This document shows, piece by piece, positions 15,914 to 25,700 of a DNA stretch of 64,000 nt. Position numbers and translations under genes: made by a program. The notes below the pieces were generated by a model that saw only the letters and a list, made by a program, of their open reading frames with translations, was not told the origin of the DNA and did not search any database. Numbering within the stretch: position 1 is the stretch's first letter; every line of letters begins with the position of its first letter. This DNA is from Seohaeicola_A nanhaiensis (GTDB lineage: Bacteria > Pseudomonadota > Alphaproteobacteria > Rhodobacterales > Rhodobacteraceae), in the NCBI RefSeq assembly GCF_042654245.1, contig NZ_JBHSGI010000002.1:248001-312000 (forward strand). The letters run 5' to 3'.

Positions 15914-16750
15914 GTGAGTAGCGCAGTTGCAGTGTCGCACGGCGAATACGGACGCGCGGCGCTTTACCGGCTGGACAAGACAATCATCACCCATGCGCAT
16001 CGCGAGGGGCACCTGATCTTCTTCGTCGACGGTGCGGATGCCATGGTCATGGTCGAGGACACTGCGGTCGCGATCAGCACGCATTCCGCTGTCGCGGTCA
16101 GCCCATGGGAGCCGCACAGCTTTCACGTGCCCGAGGGCCAATCGCACCTTTGCCTGGTGCTGTATATCAAGCCGATGTGGTTTCTCGAGAACAGCCCCTC
16201 GGCCGAATACGCGATGCAGTTCGGCGCGCGGCATCTGCAGCTGAGCGACGGTCTGCGCGCGCTGGTGCTGCGCCTGACCGCCCTGCTGCTCGACAGCGAG
16301 GACAGCCGCGGGTTCGACCAGCTGCTGTTCGGATTGACCAAGGCCAGCTTCGAACAGTCCTGGAGCCGCGCCACCCAGCGGCGCGAACCGGCCTGCCGGT
16401 TCAGCGACTACCGCGTCCGCCGGTCGCTGCGGGTCTTGCAGGACATCGTCGGGGAAAGCATCGAGATGGAGGACCTGGCCCGCCAGGTCGGCCTCTCGCG
16501 GCCGCATTTCTTCAAGCTTTTCAAGCAGCACATGGGTGTCACGCCCAATGTCTACATGAATACCCTGCGTTCTGAACGCGCCATCGACAGCCTGCTGGGC
16601 AGCGAGAAATCGATCACCGACATCGCCTTTGACCTCGGCTATTCCTCGCAGGCAAGCTTCACCCGGTTCTTTTCGTCCAACGTCGGCATCGCGCCCAGCG
16701 AGTATCGCCGGGTCGCGCATGTCAGCCGTCCGTCTTTTCCGATGATGTGA
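15914..16750 (+). CDS. AraC-family transcriptional regulator
   Basis: 278-aa activator: an N-terminal cupin-type ligand domain (HAHREGHLIFFVDG, VSPWEPHSFHVPEGQ) and two C-terminal helix-turn-helix motifs (MEDLARQVGLSRPHFFKLFK and ITDIAFDLGYSSQASFTRFF). I chose the GTG at 15914 because GGAGGA lies 7 nt upstream; an in-frame GTG at 15863 has no such site. It is encoded just before the importer/catabolic run beginning at 16839 and is the obvious candidate regulator of it and of the binding-protein gene. Confidence 0.9.
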   Translation: MSSAVAVSHGEYGRAALYRLDKTIITHAHREGHLIFFVDGADAMVMVEDTAVAISTHSAVAVSPWEPHSFHVPEGQSHLCLVLYIKPMWFLENSPSAEYAMQFGARHLQLSDGLRALVLRLTALLLDSEDSRGFDQLLFGLTKASFEQSWSRATQRREPACRFSDYRVRRSLRVLQDIVGESIEMEDLARQVGLSRPHFFKLFKQHMGVTPNVYMNTLRSERAIDSLLGSEKSITDIAFDLGYSSQASFTRFFSSNVGIAPSEYRRVAHVSRPSFPMM

Positions 16751-16808
16751 AACCCGATCAGACTTTGGGGTATGCGTCCAAGGCGCTCAACCCCTTAGAC
16801 TTTCCCCA

Positions 16809-16826
16809 TGTTCCGGCTTCGGAACA
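16809..16826 (+). promoter_or_regulatory. Inverted repeat before the liv-like operon
   Basis: A perfect 7-bp inverted repeat, TGTTCCG at 16809-16815 and CGGAACA at 16820-16826 with a 4-nt centre, sits 13 nt before the leader ORF at 16839. The half-site CGGAACA recurs upstream of the binding-protein gene, near 13335. It may be a regulator site or an RNA hairpin near the ribosome-binding site; the sequence cannot decide. Confidence 0.35.
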
Positions 16827-16838
16827 AGGGAGGAAGAC

Positions 16839-16901
16839 GTGCCAGACCGCATTGCGAAGAACGGGACCGGGATTTCCCGGTTCGGGGCGGGGTGCCCATG
16901 A
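16839..16901 (+). CDS. Possible 20-codon leader peptide coupled to the LivH gene
   Basis: GTG at 16839 is preceded by AAGGGAGGAAG, the strongest ribosome-binding site in this region. It opens a 20-codon frame (reading MPDRIAKNGTGISRFGAGCP) whose TGA at 16899-16901 overlaps the ATG of the permease gene at 16898. The permease ATG has no good ribosome-binding site of its own, so translation may enter through this small frame. No amino-acid run typical of classical attenuation is present. It may alternatively be a remnant of a longer gene. Confidence 0.45.
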   Translation: MPDRIAKNGTGISRFGAGCP

Positions 16902-17908
16902 GGCGTTTCGCCAGCGCGCATCCGGTCTGGTCGGCGATCCTGATCCTGATCGCTGCGGTGCTGCTATGGCTGATCTTCGCGATCTGGCCCAAGGGGCTGA
17001 GCGACGCCATCGGGTCCAAGAAGATCTTCCTGAACGCGCTGTTCAACGGCATCACCCTGGGCGGCCTCTACTTTCTGGTTGCCAGCGGGTTCACCCTGAT
17101 CTTCGGGTTGATGCGCAACGTAAATATGGCGCATGGCACGCTTTACCTGCTGGGCGGCTACGTGGGCTTTCACACCGCCAGCGCGACCGGCTACTGGCTG
17201 CTGGCCTTCCCGGTCGCCTTCATCGTGGTCGGGTTTTTCGGCGTGCTGCTGCAGATCGTCGTCTTCCGCCGGATGGAGGGCCAGGACCTGCGCCAGACCC
17301 TCGTCACCATCGGCATATCGATCGTGGTGGCCGATCTCATGCTCTGGGGCTTTGGCGGCAACTTCTTCAACATCTCGCCGCCCGACTGGCTGTCGGGACC
17401 GGTGCGAACCTTCCTTGTCACCGGCGCGAAAAGCTCGGGCGAGCTGGTCTATCTGACCTATCCGATGGTGCGCATCGTGATCTTCGCCGCGGCGGTGGTG
17501 GTGGGCGTGGCGATGTGGCTGGCGCTGAACCGGACCCGCATCGGTATGCTGATCCGCGCCGGGGTGGACGACCGCGACATGCTGTCCGCCACCGGCGCGC
17601 GCATCCAGCTGGTCTTTGCCGGGGTCTTCGCCTTTGGCGCGGGTCTGGCCGGTATCGCGGGCGTGGTCGGCGGCACCTTCCAGTCCGTCGCGCCGGGCGA
17701 GGACACGCGGTTCCTGCTGGCCAGCCTTGTCGTCGTCATCGTCGGCGGCATGGGTTCGATCCCCGGCGCCGCCCTCGGAGCGCTGCTGATCGGCCTCGCC
17801 GAGCAGTTCGGCTCGGTCTATTTCCCGACCTACGCGGTGGTGCTGACCTTCATCATCATGGTCGTGGTCCTGGCATTCCGCCCGCAAGGGCTGATGGGAA
17901 GGGCGTGA
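16898..17908 (+). CDS. LivH-type ABC transporter permease
   Basis: 336-aa permease of the branched-chain amino acid importer family (BPD_transp_2). An N-terminal helix (about residues 12-30) precedes the conserved FNGITLGGLYFLVASGFTLI segment and repeated hydrophobic spans. The conserved loop GVDDRDMLSATGARI and FVGG-like GGMGSIPGAALGALLIG near the C-terminus are family hallmarks. It is about 40 residues longer than typical LivH at the N-terminus. The ATG at 16898 overlaps the stop of the small frame at 16839-16901; the LivM partner starts 3 nt after its stop. Confidence 0.92.
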   Translation: MRRFASAHPVWSAILILIAAVLLWLIFAIWPKGLSDAIGSKKIFLNALFNGITLGGLYFLVASGFTLIFGLMRNVNMAHGTLYLLGGYVGFHTASATGYWLLAFPVAFIVVGFFGVLLQIVVFRRMEGQDLRQTLVTIGISIVVADLMLWGFGGNFFNISPPDWLSGPVRTFLVTGAKSSGELVYLTYPMVRIVIFAAAVVVGVAMWLALNRTRIGMLIRAGVDDRDMLSATGARIQLVFAGVFAFGAGLAGIAGVVGGTFQSVAPGEDTRFLLASLVVVIVGGMGSIPGAALGALLIGLAEQFGSVYFPTYAVVLTFIIMVVVLAFRPQGLMGRA

Positions 17909-17911
17909 CGC

Positions 17912-18973
17912 ATGGCCATCCTGGATGCCTTCGACCCTGCCCACCCCCGCGACCGCAACTGGATCGAGCGCATACCGCCCGCCTACTGGATCCTTGCGCT
18001 GATCCTGCTGGTGCTGCCGGCCTTCGCGGGCGAATTCGTGCTCTACCAGATCATGGGGTGGAGCTTCATCCTGGGCATGATCGCGCTCAGCCTGATGTTC
18101 CTGGCCGGATACGGCGGCATGGTCAGCCTGGCACAGATGAGCTTTGCGGGCTTTGCCGGCTATATGGTCGCGATCTTCGGCGACAGCGCCATCACCGCCA
18201 TCTCGCAGGGCTGGCCCTGGTGGATCACGATCCCCCTGGCGCTGGCGCTGACGGTGCTGGTGGCCACGGGCGTCGGCTGGCTGGCCGTGCGCACCGAGGG
18301 GATCTACACGATCATGATCACCCTCGCCATCGCCGCGGCCTTTTTCTACTTCACCCGGCAGAACTATGATCTCTTCAACGGTTTCTCAGGCTTCAACAGC
18401 ATCCTGCCGCCGCATCTGTTCGGTGTCGACTGGCGCCAGCCGGTCGCCTTCTACTATCTTGCGCTCTTCTGGGCGGTGGTGGCCTATGCCAGCGTGGTTT
18501 ACCTCAGCCGCGCGCCTTTCGGCCTGGCGCTGCAGGGGGTGCGCGACAACCCGCGCCGGATGGCCGCGCTCGGCTATAACGTCACCGCGCACCGGGTGGC
18601 CGCCTATGCCTTTGCCGGGCTGATCGCCGGGATCGGCGGCATCCTCTTCACCTGGCAAAGCTCGCAGATATCGCCCGGAACGATTGGCATTGGCCCGGCT
18701 ATCGACGTGCTGGTCGTGGCCGTCATCGGCGGCTTGCGCCACCCCATCGGCGCCTTTCTCGGCGCGTTCATCTTCGTCCTGCTCAAGACCTTCGCGGTCG
18801 ATGTGCTGATCTCGTTGGGTCTCTCGGGGGAACGGTTCCAACTGCTGATCGGCCTCTGCTTCCTGGCCATCGTGTTCTTTTCGCCGGACGGGCTGCTGGG
18901 CCTCTGGGAACGCCTGCGCGAACGCGGCCGCCGCGATCCGCTGACCGGCAGGACGCGGGAGGAGCGGCAATGA
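17912..18973 (+). CDS. LivM-type ABC transporter permease
   Basis: 353-aa second permease of the importer. The segments IMGWSFILGMIALSLMFLAGYGGMVSLAQMSFAGFAGY and GLALQGVRDNPRRMAALGYN are typical of LivM, with about 8-9 hydrophobic spans. It should pair with the LivH-like protein as the heterodimeric membrane channel. It starts 3 nt after LivH and its stop overlaps the ATPase gene start (ATGA at 18970). Confidence 0.92.
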   Translation: MAILDAFDPAHPRDRNWIERIPPAYWILALILLVLPAFAGEFVLYQIMGWSFILGMIALSLMFLAGYGGMVSLAQMSFAGFAGYMVAIFGDSAITAISQGWPWWITIPLALALTVLVATGVGWLAVRTEGIYTIMITLAIAAAFFYFTRQNYDLFNGFSGFNSILPPHLFGVDWRQPVAFYYLALFWAVVAYASVVYLSRAPFGLALQGVRDNPRRMAALGYNVTAHRVAAYAFAGLIAGIGGILFTWQSSQISPGTIGIGPAIDVLVVAVIGGLRHPIGAFLGAFIFVLLKTFAVDVLISLGLSGERFQLLIGLCFLAIVFFSPDGLLGLWERLRERGRRDPLTGRTREERQ

Positions 18974-19737
18974 ACGCCGAAACCGGCACCGGGCTGGCTC
19001 TGGAACTGCGCGGCGTATCCAAGCGGTTCGGCGCACTGGCTGCGTTGTCGGACATCCACCTTCAGGTGCGCCCGGGCGAACGCCGGGCCGTGCTGGGATC
19101 GAACGGCGCGGGCAAGACGACGCTGTTCAACTGCATCACTGGCGACTTCCCTCCCTCCAGCGGGGCCATCCGCTTTTTCGGCGAGGATGTGACCACCTTC
19201 CCGGCACAGGAACGGATCCGAAGGGGATTGCGCCGTACCTATCAGATCTCGCTGCTGTTCACCGGCCTGTCGGTGCTCGACAACGTCTACCTCGCCTGCC
19301 GTGGCGTCTCGCGCGGGCGTTTCTCGTTCCGCCGCCCGCGCGCCAGCGACGCGTTGATGCAGACGGCCGAGGAACTGGTGACCACCGTGCACCTGCAGGA
19401 GGTCCGCAACACCCTGGTCAGCGACCTGTCCTATGGCCAGCAACGCCAGCTTGAAATCGCCATGGCGCTGTCCGGTGCGCCGCGATTCATCCTGTTCGAC
19501 GAACCCGCGGCGGGCCTCTCTCCCACCGAACGGCGCGAGTTGATCGCCATCCTGACCGGGCTGCCGGGGCACGTCGGATACATCATCATCGAGCACGACA
19601 TGGACGTCGCCCTGCGCGTCAGCGAACGGGTGACGATGATGCACAACGGACGCATCTTCAAGGAAGGCAAGCCCGCCGAGATCGAGGACGATCCCGAGGT
19701 GCAGGCGCTCTATCTCGGAGGGGCGACGCATGGCTGA
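18970..19737 (+). CDS. LivG-type ABC transporter ATP-binding protein
   Basis: 255-aa ATPase of the branched-chain type importer. The Walker A is GSNGAGKTT, the signature is LSYGQQRQLEIAMAL, the Walker B is FILFDEPAAGLSP, and the LivG-typical RRGLRRTYQISLLFTGLSV follows the Q-loop. Overlaps livM by 4 nt and the fused ATPase gene by 8 nt. It would pair with the ATPase half of the next protein. Confidence 0.92.
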   Translation: MNAETGTGLALELRGVSKRFGALAALSDIHLQVRPGERRAVLGSNGAGKTTLFNCITGDFPPSSGAIRFFGEDVTTFPAQERIRRGLRRTYQISLLFTGLSVLDNVYLACRGVSRGRFSFRRPRASDALMQTAEELVTTVHLQEVRNTLVSDLSYGQQRQLEIAMALSGAPRFILFDEPAAGLSPTERRELIAILTGLPGHVGYIIIEHDMDVALRVSERVTMMHNGRIFKEGKPAEIEDDPEVQALYLGGATHG

Positions 19738-21877
19738 CCGCAGCGGCCCCCCGACGCTCGAGGTGCGCGACCTCAATGTCTATTACGGGCAATCCCACGC
19801 ACTTCAGGGCGTCACGCTGACACTGGGCCACGGCGTGTTGTCGGTGGTCGGGCGCAACGGCATGGGCAAGACGACGCTCTGCAAGGCGATCATGGGGCTG
19901 GTGCCCGTCGCCTCTGGCACGATCACCTTCCGGGGACAATCGCTGGCCGGCCTCGGCCCGGCTCAGGTGGCGCGGCTGGGCATCGGATACGTGCCGCAGG
20001 GGCGGCGGCTGTGGCGGTCGCTCTCGGTCGATGAACACCTGCGCCTGGTCGGAACCACCGGCGGCGCCTGGACGCGCGAACGCATCTACGGCGTCTTCCC
20101 CCGCCTCGCCGAGCGCAAGAGCAACCTCGGCGCGCAGCTGTCGGGCGGCGAACAGCAGATGCTGGCCATCGCGCGCGCCCTTTTGCTGAACCCGAAGCTG
20201 CTGGTGATGGACGAGCCGACCGAGGGCCTGGCCCCTGTCATCGTCAACCAGGTCGCCGAGATGCTTCAGCGGCTGGGCCGCGAGGGCGACATCGACGTGC
20301 TGGTGATCGAGCAGAACATCGGCGTCGCCTGTTCGGTGGCCGAGCAGGTCGCCATCATGGTCAACGGGCGCGTCAACCGGGTGATGGACGCCGGGCTGCT
20401 GGCCGCCGACCGCGATCTGCAGCAGGCGCTTCTGGGGGTTGGCCGCCACGCGCATGACGAAACCCCAGACGACGTGGAGACAGCAAGCGAAGCCGCGCCG
20501 CAGCGGCAGTCGATGGTCAAGGTCTACAACGTCAACCCGAAGGTGCCGACACGGTGGAGCCAGCCGGTGCCGGTCAGCGTCATCCTGAACGCCGCGCGCA
20601 CCATGACCCCCGTCGAAGCACGAACCGAGCCAGAACCCGCACAGACCGCCAGCCGCAGCGGCACCGTCTATGTCTGCGGCACGCTCGACACCAAAGGCGA
20701 AGAGCTGCGCTTCATGCGCGACATTCTCAAGGGCCAGGGGCTGCGTGTCGCGCTGGTCGATCTGTCGACGTCGGGCAAACCCTCGGGCGCGGAACTGGCG
20801 CCCAGCGTCATCGCGGGCTTTCACCCGCGCGGATCGGCGGGAGTGTTCACCGGTGACCGCGGCAGCGCGGTGACCGGCATGACGCTGGCCTTCGAGCGCT
20901 GGATGCGCCAGGCCCGCGACGTGGCCGGCCTGCTCGCCGCCGGCGGTTCCGGCGGCACAGCGCTGGTCGCGCCCGCATTCCGCGTGCCGCCGGTGGGCGT
21001 TCCCAAGATGATCGTCTCGACCGTCGCCTCGGGCAACACCGCGCAATACATCGGCGCCTCGGACATCGCGATGATGTCTTCGGTGGCCGACGTGCAGGGA
21101 CTGAACTCGATCACGCGGGACGTGTTGTCGAACGCCGCACAGGCTGTCGCTGCGATGGTCAAGGCCCGCCAGAATGCCAAGCCCGTCGAGCACAAGCCCG
21201 CCATCGGTCTCACCATGTTCGGAGTCACCACGCCCTGTGTCACCGCCGTCACCCGGCAGTTGGAAGACAGCTATGACTGCCTCGTCTTCCATGCCACCGG
21301 CTCAGGCGGACGCGCGATGGAGGCGCTCTACGCCAGCGGTCGCCTGAAGGCCGTGATCGACCTGACCACGACCGAGGTGTGCGACTTGATTGCGGGGGGC
21401 GTCTTCGCCGCCGACGAGACGCGTTTTGACGCAATGGCCGGGTCCACCCTGCCCTATATCGGCGCGTGCGGGGCGCTCGACATGGTGAACTTCAACGCGC
21501 CCGACACCGTACCCGACCACTACAAGGGCCGGCAATTCTATCATCACAATCCCCAGATCACCCTGATGCGCACCACCGCCGAGGAAAACGCCGCCATCGG
21601 CCGCTTCATCGGCGAAAAGCTCAACCGGATGAACGGCGTGGTCCGTTTCTTCCTGCCCGAAGGCGGTCTCTCGGCGCTTGACGCGCCGGGCCAACCCTTC
21701 TGGGATCCCGCCGCCGACAAGGCCCTGTTTCAGGCGCTGGAACAGACCGTGCGCACCACAGCCAACCGCCAGCTGGTGCGGGTGCCGATGAACATCAACG
21801 ACCCCGAATTCGCCGACCTCGTGGTCAAGACCTTCCGCTCGTTCCACGCCCGCCCGGCCCAGCCACGGAGAGCCTGA
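19730..21877 (+). CDS. Fusion of a LivF-type ABC ATPase and a UPF0261 (Tm-1-like) ATP-binding domain
   Basis: 715-aa two-part protein. Residues about 1-240 are a complete LivF-type ATPase: Walker A GRNGMGKTT, signature LSGGEQQMLAIARAL, Walker B LLVMDEPTEGLAP. A polar linker of about 70 residues follows. Residues about 312-712 are a complete UPF0261/Tm-1-like domain beginning VYVCGTLDTKGEELRFMRDIL, with LAAGGSGGTALVAPAFRVPP and FHATGSGGRAMEAL. Separate UPF0261 proteins are usually encoded next to a PEP-hydrolase-like TIM barrel, as here. The fusion physically ties the importer to a cytoplasmic ATP-binding enzyme of unknown reaction. No frameshift or stop interrupts the linker. Confidence 0.88.
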   Translation: MADRSGPPTLEVRDLNVYYGQSHALQGVTLTLGHGVLSVVGRNGMGKTTLCKAIMGLVPVASGTITFRGQSLAGLGPAQVARLGIGYVPQGRRLWRSLSVDEHLRLVGTTGGAWTRERIYGVFPRLAERKSNLGAQLSGGEQQMLAIARALLLNPKLLVMDEPTEGLAPVIVNQVAEMLQRLGREGDIDVLVIEQNIGVACSVAEQVAIMVNGRVNRVMDAGLLAADRDLQQALLGVGRHAHDETPDDVETASEAAPQRQSMVKVYNVNPKVPTRWSQPVPVSVILNAARTMTPVEARTEPEPAQTASRSGTVYVCGTLDTKGEELRFMRDILKGQGLRVALVDLSTSGKPSGAELAPSVIAGFHPRGSAGVFTGDRGSAVTGMTLAFERWMRQARDVAGLLAAGGSGGTALVAPAFRVPPVGVPKMIVSTVASGNTAQYIGASDIAMMSSVADVQGLNSITRDVLSNAAQAVAAMVKARQNAKPVEHKPAIGLTMFGVTTPCVTAVTRQLEDSYDCLVFHATGSGGRAMEALYASGRLKAVIDLTTTEVCDLIAGGVFAADETRFDAMAGSTLPYIGACGALDMVNFNAPDTVPDHYKGRQFYHHNPQITLMRTTAEENAAIGRFIGEKLNRMNGVVRFFLPEGGLSALDAPGQPFWDPAADKALFQALEQTVRTTANRQLVRVPMNINDPEFADLVVKTFRSFHARPAQPRRA

Positions 21878-22722
21878 TGCAAGACCGCGCCGCCCTCATG
21901 CAGAAGTTCCGCGCCATGCGCGATGCCGGCACCCCGATCATTGGCGGCGGCGCGGGCACCGGCCTTTCGGCGAAATGCGAAGAGGCCGGAGGCATCGACC
22001 TGATCGTCATCTACAATTCGGGCCGCTACCGCATGGCTGGACGCGGATCGCTGGCGGGCCTCATGCCTTATGGCGACGCCAATGCCGTGGTGATGGAGAT
22101 GGCCGCCGAGGTTCTTCCGGTGGTCAGACACACCCCCGTTCTGGCCGGCGTCTGCGCCTCGGACCCGTTCCGGATCATGGATCGCTTTCTCGACCAGATC
22201 AAAGCCGCCGGATTTTCGGGCGTGCAGAACTTTCCGACCGTTGGCCTGATCGACGGCACCTTCCGCGCGAACCTCGAAGAAACCGGCATGTCGTATCAGC
22301 TGGAAGTCGACATGGTCGCGCTCGCCCGCGAAAAGGACCTGCTCACCACCCCCTACGTCTTCTGCGAGGCCGATGCCGCTGCGATGGCGAAGGCCGGGGC
22401 CGACATCATCGTCGTGCATCTGGGCCTGACGACCGGCGGCTCGATCGGGGCCGAAACCGGGATCACGCTGGAAGAGGCCCCCGCCCTGACCGACCGCTGG
22501 GCGGCGGCGGCGCTCGAGGTCAACCCCGACGCGATCGTTCTTGTCCACGGCGGCCCGGTCGCTATGCCCGACGATGCCGCCTTCGTGCTCGGCAACACGA
22601 AATACTGCCACGGCTTCTATGGCGCCTCCTCGATGGAGCGCCTGCCGACCGAAGTGGCACTGACGGAACAGACCAGGAAATTCAAGCAGATCGGCCGCAA
22701 CGCGGCCGCGCGGGAGGGCTGA
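21877..22722 (+). CDS. Phosphoenolpyruvate hydrolase-like TIM-barrel protein
   Basis: 281-aa protein of the PEP-hydrolase/TIM-barrel signalling family (PF09370 type), which pairs with UPF0261 in bacteria and is fused to it in fungi. Key blocks are IIGGGAGTGLSAKCEEAGGIDLI, IYNSGRYRMAGRGSLAGLMPYGDAN, GVCASDPFRIMDRFL and the C-terminal GFYGASSMERLPTE. The reaction is not established for bacterial members; carbon-bond cleavage or hydrolysis of a phospho/CoA-like intermediate made by the UPF0261 domain is inference. Its ATG overlaps the preceding stop by one base. Confidence 0.85.
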   Translation: MQDRAALMQKFRAMRDAGTPIIGGGAGTGLSAKCEEAGGIDLIVIYNSGRYRMAGRGSLAGLMPYGDANAVVMEMAAEVLPVVRHTPVLAGVCASDPFRIMDRFLDQIKAAGFSGVQNFPTVGLIDGTFRANLEETGMSYQLEVDMVALAREKDLLTTPYVFCEADAAAMAKAGADIIVVHLGLTTGGSIGAETGITLEEAPALTDRWAAAALEVNPDAIVLVHGGPVAMPDDAAFVLGNTKYCHGFYGASSMERLPTEVALTEQTRKFKQIGRNAAAREG

Positions 22723-22725
22723 GAC

Positions 22726-25700
22726 ATGACCGGCGAACTGATTGGGCAGATGATCCTTTGGCTGATCATGGCGGTGATCGTCATTTTCATCCTCTATTGG
22801 GTGATGAACTGGCTCTATCGCCGCTCGACCAAGGAAATCGCCTTCGTGCGCACCGGATTCCTGGGCGAAAAGGTGGTGATCGACGGCGGCGCCTTCGTCT
22901 GGCCGATCATCCACGACATCACGCCGGTCAGCATGAACTCGATGGACCTGCATGTGTCGCGCGAGAAGGACAACGCGCTGATCACCAAGGACCGGATGCG
23001 CGTCGATATCGAGGCGACATTCTATGTCCGCGTGGCGCAGACGCGCGAGGGCGTGACGCTCGCCGCCGCCACCCTGGGCCGCCGGACACTGGAGCCCGAG
23101 CGGATCCACCAGCTGCTCTCCGGCAAGTTCGTTTCGGCCCTGCGCTCGGCTGCCGCCGAGATGCGGATGGAAGAGCTGCACGAACAGCGCGGCGAATATG
23201 TCCGCCGGGTGATCGAGATGGCCCAGCAGGGGCTCGACAAGAACGGGCTGGAACTGGAAAGCGTCGCGATCCTGGACATCGATCAGACCGACATCGCCTA
23301 TTTCAATCCGTCCAACCGCTTTGACGCCGAAGGCCTGACCTCGGTGATCGAGGCCATCGAGGCGCGGCGCAAGCTGCGCAACGATATCGAACAGGACACG
23401 ATGCTTCAGATCCGCACCCGCAATCTGGAAGCCGAGAAGCAATCGCTCGACATCGAGCGCGAGAGCGAATCCGCGCGGCTGGAACAGGAACGCGAGATCG
23501 AATTCCGCCGCGCCCAGCAGCGCGCGGTGCTGGCGCGCGAACGGTCGGAACGCGAGAAGGAGGCCGAACAGGCGACGCTGCTCTCGCGCGAGGCCATCGA
23601 GACCGCGCGCATTTCGAACGAGGAACAGATCGCCGAGGCGCGCATCGCCTCGGAACGGCGCATCCGCCAGCAGGAGATCGAGCGCCAGCAGGTGATCGAC
23701 GCCGCCGAGATCGCCAGCCGCGAGGCCATCGAGAAGGCCCGCATCACGCAGGACCGCGTGCTGACCGAGGCGCGCATCCAGACCACGCGCGACACCGAAG
23801 CAGCGGATATCGCGGCGAAGGAAGCCATCGAAAAGGCCCGCATCGCGCAGGAACGCGTTCTGACCCAGGCGCGGATCGCCAAGGATCTGGAAACCCAGTC
23901 AAGCGAGATCGACCGCAAGAAGACCGTGGACGAGGCTGAAATTTCGGCCCGCGAAGTGATCGAAAAGGCCAAGATCGCCCAGCAGAAACAGATTACCGAG
24001 GCGCGCATCGCTTTGGAGCGCAGCACGCGAGAACAGGAGATCGCGCGCAACCTCGCCATCGAAGAGGCCGAGATCGCCGCCCGCGAGGCCGCCGACAAGC
24101 TGCGCATCGCGCAGGAACAGACGATCAGCGCCGAACGCATCGCCTCGGACAAGGCGACCCGCGCGCTGGAGATCGAACGCAAGAAAGCGCTGGAAGAGGC
24201 CGAGATCGCCTCAATGCAGGCCACCGAGGCGGCGAAAATCGCCCGCGAAAAGACGCTGGCGGCCGAGCGGATCGCCTCGGAACAGGCGACCCGAGCGCTG
24301 GAAATCGAACGCCGCAAGACGCTGGACGAGGCCGAAATCGCCGCAACCGAGTCGGTGGCGCGCGAGCGCATCGCGCAGGAAGAGCGGGTCCGCTCGCTCG
24401 AAATCGCCCGCAACGAGGCCATCGACCAGGCCGAGATCGCCAGCCGGGAGGCGGTGGACAAGGTGCGCATCGCGACCGAGGCCCGTCTGGCGGTGGAGCG
24501 CATCGAGAACGAGGAACGCACGAAAGAGCGCGACGTCGCCCGCGAGGCTGCCATCGCCCATGCCGAGACGGCCAAGCAGGAAGCCGTCGAGGCCAAGCGC
24601 ATCGCCAAGGAGAAGAAGCTCGCCGCCGAGCGCATCGCCTACGAGCAGGACATGCGCGAGCGCGAGATCGCCCGCAACCGCGCGGTGGACGTGGCCAATG
24701 CCTCGGCGCAGGAGGCGGTGAACGCCGCGCGCATCGCCGAACAGATGAAGACCCGCGCCGCCGAACTGGCGCGCGATGCCGAAATCCGCACCCGCGAGAT
24801 CGAACAGCAGCAGATCGTCGAAGGCGCCGAGATCGACAGCCGCCGCGCGCTGGACGCCCAACGCATCGAACGCGAGGCCGAGACGACGGCCGAGAAGATC
24901 GCGCGCGACCAGCGCATCCGCGATCTGGAAATCGCCCGCAACAAGGCGCTCGACGCCGCGCAGATCGCTGCCGACGAGGCCATCGAGGCCGCCCGCGTCG
25001 CCAAGCAGAAGACGGTGGATGCCGAGAAGATCCTTGCCGACCAGGATCTCGATGCCAAGCGGCTCGAGCGCAAGAAGCACCTCGAACAGCTCGAGATCGC
25101 CCGCGTGCAGGCGCTGCGCGAGGCCGAGATCGCCAGCCAGGAAGAGGTGGAGCGCGCGCGCATCGCCTCGGAACGGGGGCTGGACGACGCCCGCATCGGC
25201 CACCAGACCGAACGCCGCCGCCTGGAAATCGCCCGCGAACGCGCGGTGGAAGAGGCGGCCATGGAGAAGGCCATCGCCATCTATCAGAAGTCGCTGGATG
25301 AAAGCGCCGCGGCGGTCGAGGCCGAGAACGCCCGCGCCCGCGCGAACGAGGCCATCGAGCGCGCCAAGACGGCCAGCGAACAGGAGATCGCCAACCGCGC
25401 CAAGAGCGTCGGCGTCACCGCGGCGGAACTGGAGGCCGAGCGCAAGCGCATTGCCGCCGAGGCCGAGAAGGTGCGCGCGGCGGTCGAGGCCGAGGCACAT
25501 CGCCTGATCAACGAGGCCGAGAACGTGCTGACCGACGGCGCCCGCGCGAGCCTGTTCAAGCGCAAGATGCTGGAGCATGTCGAAGGCATCGTCGCCGCCT
25601 CGGCCAAGCCGCTGGAGAAGATCAACGACATCCGCATCATGCAGCTGGGCGGTTCCGGCACGCAGGGGCTCGACTGGGCCAACGGCGCGCCGAACGGCGG

